NCBI GenBank assembly: GCA_002733945.2
Contig: NVXO02000008.1
Span: 99,857 to 105,985 of the forward strand
Source of the DNA: Sulfurimonas sp.
GTDB lineage: Bacteria; Campylobacterota; Campylobacteria; Campylobacterales; Sulfurimonadaceae
Reading direction: 5' to 3'
DNA length: 6,129 nt
Part shown: one piece after another, positions 1 to 6,129 of the stretch
How positions within the stretch are numbered: the first letter of the stretch is position 1
Layout: each line of letters starts with the position of its first letter
Notes under the pieces: generated by a model
Told to the model about the DNA's origin: nothing
Seen by the model: only the letters and a program-made list of their open reading frames with translations
The model's database searches: none
Program-made: the position numbers and the translations under genes

Positions 1-497
1 TATTCTTTCTCGCATAACTTACACATCTGAAAAAACTTCATAGAAGTGTGTTCCCTATCATAGGGTAAATCATAGATAATTGAGTAGCGAACACCACAGT
101 GAGTACATGTTATAAATGGATATCCGTAGCGACGGTTTGTAGGGTCGAGCAGTTCATTCTCACACTGCTCACAGATACTTACATCAGGAGGTATATTAAC
201 AGTTATATCGCCACTATCCTGCGTTTTTATGATTTCAAAACTGTCGAACTTTACATAAGATATCTCACAGTGTTGTATTGTGTCGATACTTGCTAAAGGA
301 GGGTATTCGTATTCAACAGCGATAAGAAACTGTTTAAGAGTGAGTATATCTGTATTTAGAATTATCTCAACACCATTGCTATTGTTACTCACTGTACCTG
401 TAACTAGATATCTTTGAGACAAGGCATAAATAAATGGACGAAATCCTACACCTTGTACTGTACCTCTAATATTTATCTTATAAGTACAAAGCTCCAT
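1..497 (-). CDS. hypF: Carbamoyltransferase HypF, N-terminal 165 residues (partial, end outside window)
   Basis: HypF uses carbamoyl phosphate and ATP to load a carbamoyl group onto the C-terminal cysteine of HypE, the first step in making the two CN ligands of the Ni-Fe centre; it works in the cytoplasm. Full proteins have about 750 residues, so roughly a fifth is visible. The acylphosphatase domain carries RGTVQGVGFRPF at 11-22 with the phosphate-binding R20, and N38 as the second catalytic residue. The first zinc finger is C109, C112, C131, C134, and the second begins with C159 and C162; the CX2CX18CX2CX24CX2C spacing is that of the family. The ATG at 497 overlaps the last 20 bases of hydE and has its own AAGGAG, so the two genes are almost surely co-translated. 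All motifs visible here are intact, in contrast to the adjacent paralogue HydE. Confidence 0.95.
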   Translation of the reverse strand, partial: MELCTYKINIRGTVQGVGFRPFIYALSQRYLVTGTVSNNSNGVEIILNTDILTLKQFLIAVEYEYPPLASIDTIQHCEISYVKFDSFEIIKTQDSGDITVNIPPDVSICEQCENELLDPTNRRYGYPFITCTHCGVRYSIIYDLPYDREHTSMKFFQMCKLCEKE

Positions 498-2496
498 GTA
501 CCGCGTTCTCCTTACCTATAGGAAAATTTTTACTCATTAGAGGATTTTTATGTCCTAGTGTCTTTTCTATTCTTCCATACAGTGATTGGTTCGCAAAAGT
601 TTCACCCATAAGTACAACAATACCTGTCTCCACTTTATCACAAAGTTGAGGAACAAGCTCGCCAATGTAATCACCAAAAGACTCATAAATACTATAACAC
701 ATAAAATTATTTTCAACATCACCTAGTTGATACGACATGATACTTGTTAAGAAAGCGTAATTATCAAAACGATTATCTTTAACCTTTGTATCTATCTGTA
801 AACCACCTTTACCTAAAAAGCTCACTGCTTCAGCGGAGATACCCTCAAAACTTTCATCTTCAAGTCCAAGAGTGATGGCTGTAACTTCAAAGATATCCAT
901 ATTACCCTCTAGGTTATCTAAACGTTTCCATACTTCAGGGTAAACTTTTTTATAATTATTTACAAGTCTATCCGAACCATCTCTTAGTGTACTTATCTTT
1001 TCCCATAAATTATCAGACTCAAATTCTATTGCAGGAACTGCATTTATAACTTTTTTACCGTTATAATATAAAAAATTTAATGTACCATCAAAATGTACAC
1101 CTATAGCTTTTTGCCCTACTTTATCATACTCTGCCAAAACTGACAACATAGAAGCTTCGTATTGTTTAAATTGTGTTTCGTTACTGTGACCACTTTCAAA
1201 GTCTTCTTCAGTATCTAGCACATATATCTCTTGTGTAGATACCGAATCAAAAACTTCAAAAGAATCAATAATATTTACTCCATCTACCTCTACACAAGCT
1301 AAATCATGTGCTACCGTAACTCTATTTATTTGATTTTCTACAATTGTAGGATATACAATACGCTCTCCAGAGACAAAAAGTTTTCTATCTTGATTAATGA
1401 AAAGCTTAGTGTCTTTTTGTGCAGTAATCGGCATATCAAAGTCAACTAAGAAATCTGCTTCTTCTGTACTTTCACACTCTATATACGCTATATATTCTAA
1501 GCCATGTTTTACTGCTTCTGCAGCTAAAAGCATTGTCATTCCATCATCCGGATATTTAACCAGTGCAGAAGAGCCATACAGTCTTTTCATAGCATCACTT
1601 TTTGTAGCAACTCTCAATAGTGGTCTTTCAATACTCAATAAGGCATTAAATTCCTGTTCAACCAACATCAAGTGTTCATTAAAACTAGCTGCATTTACCA
1701 TAAGTAATGTTGAAAGTCCGACTTTTTCTTCACTTATCTGATTAAAACTATATGGTGATCTTGCTAAGCCTATATCTAGTTTTTTATCTGTAAACTTTAT
1801 CTTTTTTATAGCATCTAAGTCTCTATTAGGATAAAAAAACTTTCTATAACCATGCATTGTTTTGACAAGAACAGTTTTACCTGCGCTTATTGCACCCGCA
1901 CTTGCTTTAAAAAGGTTACGGTAATCACCTTTATCAAGTGCCATGTATTCTGTTTCTTTACTCAGCATACGTAAACCGATACCACACTCTATACATGATA
2001 TGAGAGGATAATTCTTTCGTAATGAATTATGTGCTCTTTCATCTTCACATGCACTACAAGGTACTAAAAATTTCATTGTAGTATTTTCACGAGTGTAAGG
2101 ATACTTCGTCAAAAATGAATGTTGTGACCCACAATTATTGCACGATGTAAAAGGATAGTAAAAACGACGAGTGCTCACATCAAACATCTCTTTTTGACAA
2201 CTTGGACAAGGTGCAATGTTTACAGGAAGATTTGTTTGGCTCAATTCAATTAAAGAAGGTTTTTCTTCACTAAAATAATGCTTTCCTTCACCCAAGAATA
2301 GTGAAGCAGGAATCATATCTTGCATATCTAATAAAAAACTTTCCAGTTTTTCATCATCTTGATTAAAAATCATTACTATTTTATCTTTTGTTTGAAGTAT
2401 TTCTGCTTCTATGCCTACTTGTTCGGCATATGCGCGTATTAAATTTGCTATATAGTTTTTGTTTGAGTTAAATGCTATCTCAAAAATAAAATACAT
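478..2496 (-). CDS. hydE: HydE, HypF-like hydrogenase accessory protein with degenerate catalytic motifs
   Basis: The position after hydABCD matches HydE of Helicobacter and Wolinella, which is required for hydrogenase activity in Helicobacter; it is unrelated to the radical-SAM HydE of [FeFe] hydrogenases. The 672 residues follow the domain order of HypF. Residues 1-75 could form an acylphosphatase-like fold but lack the VQGVGFR loop. C97, C100, C119, C122 and C147, C150, C168, C171 form two zinc fingers. A YrdC-like region begins near 195 (ISAGKTVLVK at 203-212), with TMHGYRKF where HypF has GLGGFHL. A Kae1-like region from about 440 keeps SVLAEY and HFDGT (469-472 for FDGT) but has QYEAS (445-449) where HypF has its metal-binding HHHAH. 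The end (about 625-672) resembles the closing GGVFQN segment of HypF, in altered form. It is therefore best read as a HypF paralogue that has probably lost carbamoyltransferase chemistry and may act as a scaffold or chaperone. That role is inference. Confidence 0.85.
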   Translation of the reverse strand: MYFIFEIAFNSNKNYIANLIRAYAEQVGIEAEILQTKDKIVMIFNQDDEKLESFLLDMQDMIPASLFLGEGKHYFSEEKPSLIELSQTNLPVNIAPCPSCQKEMFDVSTRRFYYPFTSCNNCGSQHSFLTKYPYTRENTTMKFLVPCSACEDERAHNSLRKNYPLISCIECGIGLRMLSKETEYMALDKGDYRNLFKASAGAISAGKTVLVKTMHGYRKFFYPNRDLDAIKKIKFTDKKLDIGLARSPYSFNQISEEKVGLSTLLMVNAASFNEHLMLVEQEFNALLSIERPLLRVATKSDAMKRLYGSSALVKYPDDGMTMLLAAEAVKHGLEYIAYIECESTEEADFLVDFDMPITAQKDTKLFINQDRKLFVSGERIVYPTIVENQINRVTVAHDLACVEVDGVNIIDSFEVFDSVSTQEIYVLDTEEDFESGHSNETQFKQYEASMLSVLAEYDKVGQKAIGVHFDGTLNFLYYNGKKVINAVPAIEFESDNLWEKISTLRDGSDRLVNNYKKVYPEVWKRLDNLEGNMDIFEVTAITLGLEDESFEGISAEAVSFLGKGGLQIDTKVKDNRFDNYAFLTSIMSYQLGDVENNFMCYSIYESFGDYIGELVPQLCDKVETGIVVLMGETFANQSLYGRIEKTLGHKNPLMSKNFPIGKENAVHGALYL
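508..513 (-). promoter_or_regulatory. Ribosome binding site of hypF, inside hydE
   Basis: AAGGAG occurs ten bases before the ATG at 497, within the hydE coding sequence. It decides the hypF start, which would otherwise be hard to place because the two genes overlap. Confidence 0.65.
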
Positions 2497-2502
2497 TTCT
2501 GT

Positions 2503-2507
2503 TCCTA
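2503..2507 (-). promoter_or_regulatory. Ribosome binding site of hydE
   Basis: TAGGA lies six bases before the ATG at 2496. It is a moderate Shine-Dalgarno sequence and agrees with the chosen start, before which there is no coding sequence. Confidence 0.6.
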
Positions 2508-2518
2508 ATTTTAAATTC

Positions 2519-2566
2519 TTGTTTACTAAACAGCTAGATTATAAAATCTAGCTGTACACTAAACAA
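2519..2566 (-). repeat. Inverted repeat (stem-loop) in the hydD-hydE gap
   Basis: Bases 2530-2540 and 2545-2555 form a perfect 11-bp inverted repeat around a four-base loop. Outer arms TTGTTTA (2519-2525) and TAAACAA (2560-2566) extend it after a four-by-four internal loop. The octamer ACTAAACA also occurs twice as a direct repeat, at 2525-2532 and 2558-2565. In the hydABCD transcript this would fold as a hairpin 33 bases after the hydD stop. Only three T bases run past the inner stem before A and G, so it is a poor intrinsic terminator; a processing or 3'-end stabilising element, or partial termination, fits better. The repeat is certain, its role is inferred. Confidence 0.75.
2538..2566 (-). 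promoter_or_regulatory. Candidate promoter for hydE-hypF
   Basis: On the minus strand TTGTTT (2566-2561) is followed after 17 bases by a perfect TATAAT (2543-2538), with T-rich sequence before the -10. Campylobacterota promoters depend mainly on the -10 box, so this is a good candidate. The -10 box spans the loop of the hairpin, and a transcript starting about seven bases further on, near 2531, would carry only the distal arm. The hydE ATG lies about 42 bases downstream of the box. AT-rich gaps yield chance matches, so confidence is moderate. Confidence 0.4.
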
Positions 2567-2587
2567 ACAGTAGATATGTTTAGAGCT

Positions 2588-3166
2588 TTAAGAAATACAC
2601 TTTGACATATCTGTAAAGTCTGCAATTTTAGGATTTGCATATGCTTCAATAATACTAGTAAAGCTTACTTCATCTGATTCTTTTCGTGTAAGAATAATAT
2701 CAGAATTTTTTAATTCAATTAGTGTTTCATCTACAAGTTTAGGCATACAAGCTAAAGCTTCAGGTGTCATCGCATTTTTAACATCTATAATATCATGCGG
2801 AACCATAGTTATAAGTTGAACTTCGCCCATATCTTCATGAAAAGAGCATATTTCTATCATCATTGTTATCTCTACTTCATTCGCAGTTTTACGAGTTGCA
2901 GATTCATTTGCCATTACTTCTTCAGAATTTTCCGAACTAATAGTGCCGACAGGACCTACTTTAGATCCTGTTCCAACAACTATAATTTTGTCATATTCTT
3001 GGTAGTACGTCATCAGAGTAAATCCTAAAGTACCACCCTCAACTATTGTAAGTTTTGGGTGGGCTTCATAATTTTCTTCGATATATTTCACCAAGTAAGC
3101 ACCTAAGCCCTCATCATGAAACATAATATTTCCTATACCAATGAGCGCTACTTTTTCATATGACAT
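2588..3166 (-). CDS. hydD: Hydrogenase maturation endopeptidase family protein (HyaD/HybD/HupD type), atypical metal site
   Basis: The family cuts the C-terminal peptide from the large subunit once nickel is in place, acting in the cytoplasm before export. The fold signature is clear: GIGNIMFHDEGLG at 10-22, the EGGTLG turn at 43-48, the DKIIVV strand at 59-64, a GPVGT motif at 71-75 and a VPHDI segment at 122-126. E19 corresponds to the first nickel ligand of E. coli HybD (E16). The second ligand, the Asp of the usual VDA motif (HybD D62), is Gly65 here (VVGTG), and the His that normally follows the serine/proline turn (HybD H93) appears as Asn96 in my hand alignment. The protein is 192 residues, slightly long, with an extra tail after about 160. 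The gene starts with no gap after hydC and has only a weak purine-rich stretch before its ATG, so coupled translation is likely. Family assignment is firm; peptidase activity is uncertain. Confidence 0.88.
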   Translation of the reverse strand: MSYEKVALIGIGNIMFHDEGLGAYLVKYIEENYEAHPKLTIVEGGTLGFTLMTYYQEYDKIIVVGTGSKVGPVGTISSENSEEVMANESATRKTANEVEITMMIEICSFHEDMGEVQLITMVPHDIIDVKNAMTPEALACMPKLVDETLIELKNSDIILTRKESDEVSFTSIIEAYANPKIADFTDMSKCIS

Positions 3167-3916
3167 TTAGTTTTCTTTTCCATCTTCAATTTTAACATAT
3201 TTACTACCACCAACGATGATAGAGATATCACCTTCTTTCCAGAAAATTGTTCTCCAAAATTGGTAGTAGATATGAAAAACCACCCATGTAATAAGTAACC
3301 ACATTGTAATATGGTGTGATATACGTACATCCATATTTGTTGCTGTTGGTATTACTGAACCAACCATCACGTGAGCTGCAGGAAGAGTCCAATCAGTTAG
3401 TAAATGCAACATCCAAGGCCACCAAGTACCAATTCCACTTAGTCCAGATCCTAAACCATGGACATACATCTGCAGACCTGTTAATAACATCCAAACCATC
3501 AGAAAGTGAAAGATAAAAAAGTATGTAACATTAAAACTATCATTATGCGCTGAACTAAAATCTTTACGTCTATTTAACGTAACTAAGTTAATAAAAACTG
3601 CACCAAATTCTTTTAAATTTACTTTATTCGGTATAACTTGCTTCCATGGTCTTTCAACACGAGAAAAGAATGTTAGATAAAAAATAATAATAGATGTTAC
3701 ATCAAAAATAATTGCCACCATAAAGTGACCCCAACGATTCCATCCCATAACATATTTATCTACAGCGCCTTCTGACATAAATGTTGCATAATATGGTGCA
3801 GCGATATACAAACCCGTTGCAATCGCTACCATCATTGAAAGAACATTCACCCAGTGAATAATTCTTAGGGCTCCTGATCTACGCTTTACCTGTTTATATC
3901 CTGGTTTAGCTTTCAT
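3167..3916 (-). CDS. hydC: Hydrogenase di-haem cytochrome b subunit
   Basis: This integral membrane protein takes electrons from HydA and passes them to the quinone pool. The 249 residues are of usual length for the family. Four membrane segments can be read at about 17-39, 63-84, 129-150 and 203-222. The histidines expected to bind the two b haems are H21 (in IHWVN), H64 (in WGHF), H201 (in SHH) and H215 (in VFHIYY); the 14-residue spacing of the last pair matches the spacing described for Wolinella HydC. The loop between segments 3 and 4 (about 151-200) is long and is likely partly outside the membrane. The charged C-terminal tail is probably cytoplasmic. The gene follows hydB after 12 bases and its stop codon directly touches the hydD start. 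Function is secure from both sequence and position; quinone-site residues were not assigned. Confidence 0.95.
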   Translation of the reverse strand: MKAKPGYKQVKRRSGALRIIHWVNVLSMMVAIATGLYIAAPYYATFMSEGAVDKYVMGWNRWGHFMVAIIFDVTSIIIFYLTFFSRVERPWKQVIPNKVNLKEFGAVFINLVTLNRRKDFSSAHNDSFNVTYFFIFHFLMVWMLLTGLQMYVHGLGSGLSGIGTWWPWMLHLLTDWTLPAAHVMVGSVIPTATNMDVRISHHITMWLLITWVVFHIYYQFWRTIFWKEGDISIIVGGSKYVKIEDGKEN

Positions 3917-3922
3917 AGTGTT

Positions 3923-3928
3923 CTCCTT
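3923..3928 (-). promoter_or_regulatory. Ribosome binding site of hydC
   Basis: AAGGAG lies six bases before the hydC ATG and directly after the hydB stop, in the 12-base gap between the two genes. It supports the start at 3916. Confidence 0.8.
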
Positions 3929-5770
3929 TTAAAATGCACAAGTAGGGTCAACTTTATACACAGCTAACTCCTTGCCATTTGTATCCATTACATGCACAGC
4001 ACAAGCGATACATGGATCAAAACTATGTACAGTACGAATAATTTCTAGTGGTTCTTCAGGGTTAGCTACTTTTGTGCCTATAAGAGCTGCTTCATAAGCA
4101 CCAATTTCACCATTTGGTCCACGTGGTCCTGCATTCCATGTAGAAGGAACAACTGCTTGAAAGTTTTCTACTAAACCGTTTTTAATAACAATCCAGTGAC
4201 CTAATGAACCTCTAGGTGCTTCAGCCATACCTCGACCTCTACAATCTTTACTTACTACGTCAAAATCAAAGTCTGTCCAAGTACTAAGATCACCATGTGC
4301 AGCATTTGAAGCAAGTTCAGCTGCCCAGTCTTGCATAGCATCAGCTATCATCTCAGTTTCAATTGCACGTGCTGCTGTTCTACCAACAGTAGAAAAAAGT
4401 ACAGTTAGTGGTAATCCTGACTGCTTAAGAAAGTTACCTACATATTTAGTGATATTTTCATCACCTTTTACATATCCAATTACCATACGAGCTAAAGGTC
4501 CAACTTCTACCTTTCGGCCATCATAAAGTGGAGATTTAATCCATGAGTATTTACCATCTGTTTTTAGATAAGCATAACCATCATCTCTTTTATCAAGTCC
4601 TGTATATTCAGGAATAGTTGTTCCAACATAAGGATGTTCTGGAGCACCGGTACCCTCAAACCATGAGTGTGTTACATCTTCTGTAATCTTATCTTCATTA
4701 AGCTCATGTACTTGAGTAATATCACCATCAAGTACTACACCTGAAGGTAAAAATAATGCTGAGTTATAAAAACCTGTATCATCAAGTCTAAAGTCTCCAT
4801 AAGACATATAAGATAAGAGTCCTCCACCAGAACCACCGATTCCTTTTCCTAGAGTCCCTTTATGATTTGTACCATGAAAAGATTGTGATGCATCTGTAGC
4901 TTCTGCTGCATATGCAGTACCAGCCATGTAAATATCTGGTAAATAAGCTCTTTTAACAAAGTCTGTTGTTTCACGTAAGAGCTCTTGAAAAAGTGCTATA
5001 CGTGCAGGGTTCTGGATATCTTGAACACAAGTAACTCCACCAACAACGATTGATTGTGGGTGTGGAGACTTTCCACCAAAAAGTGCATGCATTTTTGACA
5101 TACGTCTTTGAACATCAAGTCCTTTTAGATAGTGAGCCACACCAATAAGGTTTTGCTCTGGAGTAAGCTTATAGCCTTTGTTTCCCCAGTATCCATTTCC
5201 AAAGATACCTAAACGACCCTCTTTAGCAAACTTAATAATACGATCTTGAATATCTTTAAAATCTGTAGCTCCAGAAATATATGGAGTAGTTCCAGCTGCT
5301 TTTGCCCATTTTACAGCTTCTTTAGCTGTTGCTTTTGGGTCTGCTTTTGTTGCAGATATAATATCTACAAAGTCAAGAGCATGTAAATGATAAAAGTGAA
5401 CAAAGTGATCATGTACTTGAAGAGAACCTTGTATAAGATTACGTACAATACGAGCATTTTTAGGGATAGTTACATTAAATGCATCTTCAACTGCTTCTAT
5501 AGATCTTTGGTAGTGTGTACCTGTACAAACACCACAAATACGCATTGTCATTAAACCAACATCTCTAGGATCTCTATTTTTTACAATAGTTTCAATCCCT
5601 CTAAACATTGTTGAAGAACTCCATGCATCGATAATTGTATTGTTTTTATCAATTACAGCTTCTATTCTAAGGTGACCCTCAATTCTTGTAATAGGGTCAA
5701 CAATTATATGCTTGTTTCCGTTTGCATCCGTTTGATGGAAGTTACCATCTTCACCGTGTACTTTACTCAT
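3929..5770 (-). CDS. hydB: [NiFe] hydrogenase large subunit (precursor with C-terminal peptide)
   Basis: This is the catalytic subunit, which splits H2 at a Ni-Fe(CN)2CO centre; it is expected to be exported with HydA through the Tat system and to face the periplasm. At 613 residues it has normal length. The N-terminal signature is RGIE at 57-60 followed by RICGVCTGTH at 77-86, giving nickel ligands C79 and C82. The C-terminal signature DPCIACAVH at 585-593 gives C587, C590 and H593. R520 in the APRG motif and the PSTWNAGPR motif at 542-550 are typical of active enzymes. After H593 there are 20 more residues ending in DPTCAF; in this family that peptide is removed by an endopeptidase after nickel insertion, so the encoded product is a precursor. 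The C-terminal signature and neighbouring cytochrome gene place it among membrane-bound uptake (group 1) hydrogenases; assignment to the campylobacterotal 1b type is inference from context. Confidence 0.98.
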   Translation of the reverse strand: MSKVHGEDGNFHQTDANGNKHIIVDPITRIEGHLRIEAVIDKNNTIIDAWSSSTMFRGIETIVKNRDPRDVGLMTMRICGVCTGTHYQRSIEAVEDAFNVTIPKNARIVRNLIQGSLQVHDHFVHFYHLHALDFVDIISATKADPKATAKEAVKWAKAAGTTPYISGATDFKDIQDRIIKFAKEGRLGIFGNGYWGNKGYKLTPEQNLIGVAHYLKGLDVQRRMSKMHALFGGKSPHPQSIVVGGVTCVQDIQNPARIALFQELLRETTDFVKRAYLPDIYMAGTAYAAEATDASQSFHGTNHKGTLGKGIGGSGGGLLSYMSYGDFRLDDTGFYNSALFLPSGVVLDGDITQVHELNEDKITEDVTHSWFEGTGAPEHPYVGTTIPEYTGLDKRDDGYAYLKTDGKYSWIKSPLYDGRKVEVGPLARMVIGYVKGDENITKYVGNFLKQSGLPLTVLFSTVGRTAARAIETEMIADAMQDWAAELASNAAHGDLSTWTDFDFDVVSKDCRGRGMAEAPRGSLGHWIVIKNGLVENFQAVVPSTWNAGPRGPNGEIGAYEAALIGTKVANPEEPLEIIRTVHSFDPCIACAVHVMDTNGKELAVYKVDPTCAF

Positions 5771-6129
5771 TAATATTCTCCTCCGTCTTCTCTTTTACCT
5801 GCGATAGCACTTGCTGCAGCATGTATACCTATACCAATACCAGCGACTGTTAACAGTCCTAGACCAAACTCATCAACAGTTTTTTCAACACCACCTGTTG
5901 GTGCCTTTATGTTAGCATTTGCCATTGGTCTTTCATATGCATATTTGTCCCAAAAGTCTGGCTCTGAACATCCTATACAACCACGTCCAACACCAATTGG
6001 CCAGTTTACACCCTCATTGTAACGAATGATAGAACAGTTGTTAAAAGTCATTGGACCTTTACATCCTACTTTGTAAAGACAGAAGTTGTTTTTAGCACCT
6101 TCATCGCCCCACTCTTCAACATACTCACC
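5770..6129 (-). CDS. hydA: [NiFe] hydrogenase small subunit, C-terminal 119 residues (partial, start outside window)
   Basis: The small subunit carries electrons from the active site of the large subunit through Fe-S clusters to the membrane cytochrome. The reading frame is open to the window edge, so the ATG at 6051 is internal and the Tat signal and proximal cluster region are not visible. Numbering from the first visible residue, C17 and C23 (in GCKGP) are two ligands of the distal [4Fe-4S] cluster. C32, C51 and C54 (in GCIGCSEP) with the WP at 43-44 match the medial [3Fe-4S] cluster site. A hydrophobic glycine-rich helix at about 88-110 contains H103 and is followed by a short charged tail; this is the usual membrane anchor of respiratory small subunits. 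The stop codon overlaps the hydB start by one base, so translation is probably coupled. Whether the enzyme has the six-cysteine proximal cluster of oxygen-tolerant types cannot be told from this part. Confidence 0.96.
   Translation of the reverse strand, partial: GEYVEEWGDEGAKNNFCLYKVGCKGPMTFNNCSIIRYNEGVNWPIGVGRGCIGCSEPDFWDKYAYERPMANANIKAPTGGVEKTVDEFGLGLLTVAGIGIGIHAAASAIAGKREDGGEY
5778..5784 (-). promoter_or_regulatory. Ribosome binding site of hydB
   Basis: The minus strand reads GGAGGAG seven bases before the hydB ATG, inside the last codons of hydA. It is a strong Shine-Dalgarno sequence and confirms the start at 5770, which overlaps the hydA stop. Confidence 0.8.

Noticed and set aside
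99..296. Open frame of 65 codons on the plus strand
   Set aside because: It is antisense to the hypF acylphosphatase and zinc-finger coding region, where the minus-strand motifs are unmistakable.
1397..1741. Open frame of 114 codons on the plus strand
   Set aside because: It lies wholly antisense within hydE, has low-complexity Ser/Ala-rich composition typical of a shadow frame, and shows no domain or convincing ribosome site.
478..2496. HydE as the radical-SAM HydE of [FeFe] hydrogenase maturation
   Set aside because: There is no CX3CX2C radical-SAM motif; the cysteines are all in CX2C pairs in HypF-type zinc-finger spacing and the neighbours encode a [NiFe] enzyme.
2519..2566. Strong intrinsic terminator after hydD
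   Set aside because: The stem is A/T-rich and only three T bases follow it before A and G, so a strong Rho-independent terminator is not supported; partial termination or RNA processing remains possible.
2795..3028. Open frame of 77 codons on the plus strand
   Set aside because: It is antisense to hydD and its product is a Phe/Tyr/Arg-rich shadow with no family resemblance.
3148..3330. Minus-strand open frame of 60 codons across the hydC-hydD junction
   Set aside because: It is out of frame with both genes, which are strongly supported there, and it has no ribosome site or motif of its own.
3316..3516. Open frame of 66 codons on the plus strand
   Set aside because: It is antisense to hydC, and no recognisable protein is encoded.
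5770..6051. Separate 93-residue small protein starting at the ATG at 6051
   Set aside because: The same frame stays open to the window edge and the residues before this ATG (FCLYKVGCKGP) are the distal-cluster motif of the small subunit, so the ATG is an internal methionine of hydA.

Overview
This window holds most of a membrane-bound, quinone-reactive [NiFe] uptake hydrogenase operon, and every gene in it reads on the minus strand. The DNA is AT-rich. The gene order is hydA (small subunit, N-terminal part outside the window), hydB (large subunit), hydC (cytochrome b), hydD (maturation endopeptidase), hydE (HypF-like accessory protein) and hypF (cut off at base 1). This order, together with a HydE-type protein, points to a member of the Campylobacterota (Sulfurimonas, Wolinella, Helicobacter and relatives). 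The genus is inference; I favour a Sulfurimonas-like organism.

Layout in the direction of transcription, from high to low coordinates: hydA ends at 5770 and overlaps the hydB start by one base (TAATG). hydB (3929-5770) is followed 12 bases later by hydC (3167-3916). hydD (2588-3166) starts directly after the hydC stop. A 91-base gap then carries a long inverted repeat with a consensus TATAAT inside it. hydE (478-2496) follows, and its last 20 bases overlap the start of hypF (497 to beyond 1). Apart from the 91-base gap there is no non-coding stretch of note, and I saw no RNA gene, mobile element or CRISPR array.

How the parts work together: HydA and HydB form the H2-splitting dimer, expected on the periplasmic side. 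HydA passes electrons through its Fe-S clusters to the di-haem cytochrome HydC, which reduces the quinone pool. HypF starts synthesis of the CN ligands of the active-site iron. HydD is in the family that trims the HydB C-terminal peptide after nickel insertion. HydE is needed for hydrogenase activity in Helicobacter, but its biochemical role is not settled.

The overall system is known. Three points deserve a second look. First, HydE is recognisably a paralogue of its neighbour HypF along its whole length: it keeps the zinc-finger cysteines but has lost the catalytic motifs, as a pseudoenzyme would. Second, HydD appears to lack two of the three residues that bind nickel in characterised [NiFe] hydrogenase endopeptidases. 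Third, the hydD-hydE gap has a hairpin overlapping a good promoter candidate, which could separate expression of the structural genes from that of hydE-hypF.
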